Source of the DNA: Apus apus
Lineage: Eukaryota; Chordata; Aves; Apodiformes; Apodidae
Assembly (NCBI RefSeq): GCF_020740795.1
Contig: NC_067283.1
Coordinates: 46,635,869-46,699,868, forward strand
DNA length: 64,000 nt
Direction of reading: 5' to 3'
Shown: positions 62,231 to 64,000 of the stretch, piece by piece
Layout: each line of letters opens with the position of its first letter
How positions within the stretch are numbered: position 1 is the first letter of the stretch
The notes under the pieces: generated by a model
Database searches by the model: none
What the model saw: the letters and a program-made list of their open reading frames with translations, nothing else
Told to the model about the DNA's origin: nothing
Translations under genes and position numbers: made by a program

Positions 62231-64000
62231 AGTTCCAGTTAGACAAATGCTGCCTCTTTCTTACTAACAATTTTCTGTTCAGCATGGGATTTTAAATAGT
62301 TTAATATGTACTGAAAAGCATGTATCCTGAAGAATTAAAGTATTCTTTATTTGCTGCTTGCAACATATTTCCTTGTACTTTATGACTGAGTCAAATTAAA
62401 ATAACTTGGCCTAAAAATGCTGCACCGTGGTTCTAAAAATTCCACTGTTATGACCCAGCAACAGTGAAATTCAATTCAAAAGCTGTGCCTTGTGGTGAAG
62501 TAACCATGGCATACCCTTGTAAAGAAAACCTAACACTGAAAAGATTTGCATCAATTTTTAAATCATGTTAATTAGCATAAAAAAAAAATCTCTTGATTTA
62601 CCAGCCTCTTTGCTGTTCAGTGCAAGATAAAATGTCCTTCAAGGGGTAGACAGAGAAGATCCATGTGGGTTTTAGAGGTGGCACTACTTGTTTCACCAAT
62701 GGTATCCAAGCAGAGAATAACCTACAGATAATCTGTGGATGTCCACCTTGGAACAGTGTACACCCACACCTTCTTACCTTCCCTCTCATTTTATTCCAGT
62801 ATCCAAAACTGAGGTGAAATCTGCCATTCAGTTCTTGGTTTTGTTTTTTCACAATGTTTGCCTGAAGAACTTTGAAGACATGACAGTGAAAATAAAGAAG
62901 AAAAAAACCCCAATAATGCCCAGCCCTTGAGTAAATCAAGGTATCATTAGATTATTCCTGGAGTTTCTTTTTCATCAGGTTTTCTGGGACCCTGTTTTCT
63001 GGGAAGTCTTTGCCTTTTAAATTTGATGTAAATTTCATTTATTGTTCAAAAAATTCAAACCTTGTAGGAAGTTTGCAGGATCAAACTTAGACTCTGTGTG
63101 TATGTGGAGAGAAAAGATAATAGTTAATAGAATGGGCCCAGTTCCCATTTACTGCAAAGCAGGAAGCTTCAGGGTAGAAGTAAGGTCAATTTACATTTGC
63201 TTTAAGGTCCCTTTAAGTCATCGGAGTGGAGTAAAATGGTGGTGGTGAGCAGTATGAAGCTGACTGATAGAATAAATGAGGCCATGGCACCAGGAGATTT
63301 GACCTTATAAAAGAACATGCTTAGCTAATAGAAGTGAAATGCATGGCTATCCAAAGAAATGTATGTGTGGGCTAAGCTTTGGTAAATCAGTTTTAGAATG
63401 ACTTGAAATTAGTTTCCTTTAGAAACAGGAAAGAAGCCATACAGCATTCCTTGAAGGAATGTGAAATAGTGTTATGCTGTCCCGGTGTATTACCAGAAAG
63501 ACATTATTGATTCTATATGGAATTGCATGAGATTCAGACAAAGACAGCTTTAAAAAAAGCTAAAACTTTTTTTTGGGGCTATGATGTACAAACTTCATGT
63601 TCCTAGCATTTACACACCACTCTGTTAGAATCCTTGCTAAAGTCCTCATGGATTCAGGTTCTGCCTATAGCAAACTGTATTGCAGTGTAGTTCTTTGTCT
63701 GTAGCAACAGAAATAGCACACATCAGAGGAGAAAACTTGCTGTGTGCAGTGAAGAAAAATTCAGTTCAGCTAGAGTAGCCCCAGGAGTCAGAATTTGGAA
63801 GTGTCCTGCAAAGAACTTCCATCTTATGTGCTGTCTTCTGGTTATTTCATGTAGATGAATGGTATTTGGTGGATCACTGATGCTTGTGCTAGCCAAATAA
63901 TGACCAGAGAGGTACTGAAGTTTACTCTGGGTAAGAGCTTTTGGCTGATTTTTTTAATAGAGAATTAAAATAACCTGACATTTTTCTGTCTTGTTAAAAA
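62231..64000. other. Intergenic sequence at right edge; no gene recognised
   Basis: This is AT-rich, apparently unique DNA. The 113-codon minus frame at 62,598-62,939 and smaller frames show no recognisable domain. Nothing here identifies the next gene. Confidence 0.5.

Noticed and set aside
1..64000. CRISPR arrays, rRNA or tRNA genes, bacterial operons
   Set aside because: No regularly spaced repeats, tRNA cloverleaf A/B boxes or rRNA text were seen. The gene structure and repeats are those of a vertebrate nuclear genome.

Overview
The window looks like nuclear DNA from a bird. It carries about eight 5'-truncated CR1 LINE fragments with avian-type 3' tails, two avian ERVL-type LTRs, and one recognisable protein-coding gene. 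That gene is cholecystokinin (CCK), on the minus strand. Its protein closely resembles bird preprocholecystokinin but differs at several propeptide positions from the chicken protein as I remember it. The species is therefore probably a bird other than chicken; I cannot name it.

Layout. Positions 1-3,990 show nothing recognisable. CCK occupies about 3,990-10,575 (minus). A TATA-like box and CRE/TRE-like motif lie at 10,597-10,646, inside a CpG island (about 10,230-12,020). A probable non-coding exon 1 is at 10,499-10,572. Intron 1 (about 1.5 kb) is followed by coding exon 2 (9,009-8,754), intron 2 (4.4 kb, with two CR1 fragments) and coding exon 3 (4,381-4,245). Exon 3 encodes the CCK-8 peptide, the amidation glycine and the dibasic cleavage site. 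The spliced frame is intact at 130 codons.

Upstream of CCK, from about 12 kb to the window end, I find no supported gene. This stretch has a CR1 copy abutting the CpG island (11,970-12,476) and a solo LTR with a 5-bp target duplication (21,999-23,004, minus). It also has an ancient CR1/L3-like tail (29,328-29,612), a second, older LTR (37,115-38,024, plus), and CR1 copies at 30.2, 32.6, 45.0, 48.6, 58.7 and 61.9 kb. The rest is AT-rich, stop-dense, apparently unique DNA with scattered simple repeats.

How it fits together. The only pathway content is the CCK prohormone: secretion, Tyr sulfation, prohormone-convertase cleavage and C-terminal amidation to a gut/brain peptide. The more-than-50-kb upstream desert is a plausible place for distal CCK enhancers, but nothing here proves that. 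I found no CRISPR array, rRNA, tRNA, operon or evidently new system. The less ordinary observations are a plus-strand splice-donor motif in the CCK CpG island, a CpG-retaining CR1 beside that island, two LTRs sharing a 3' module, and a roughly 393-bp segment bounded by 12-bp direct repeats.
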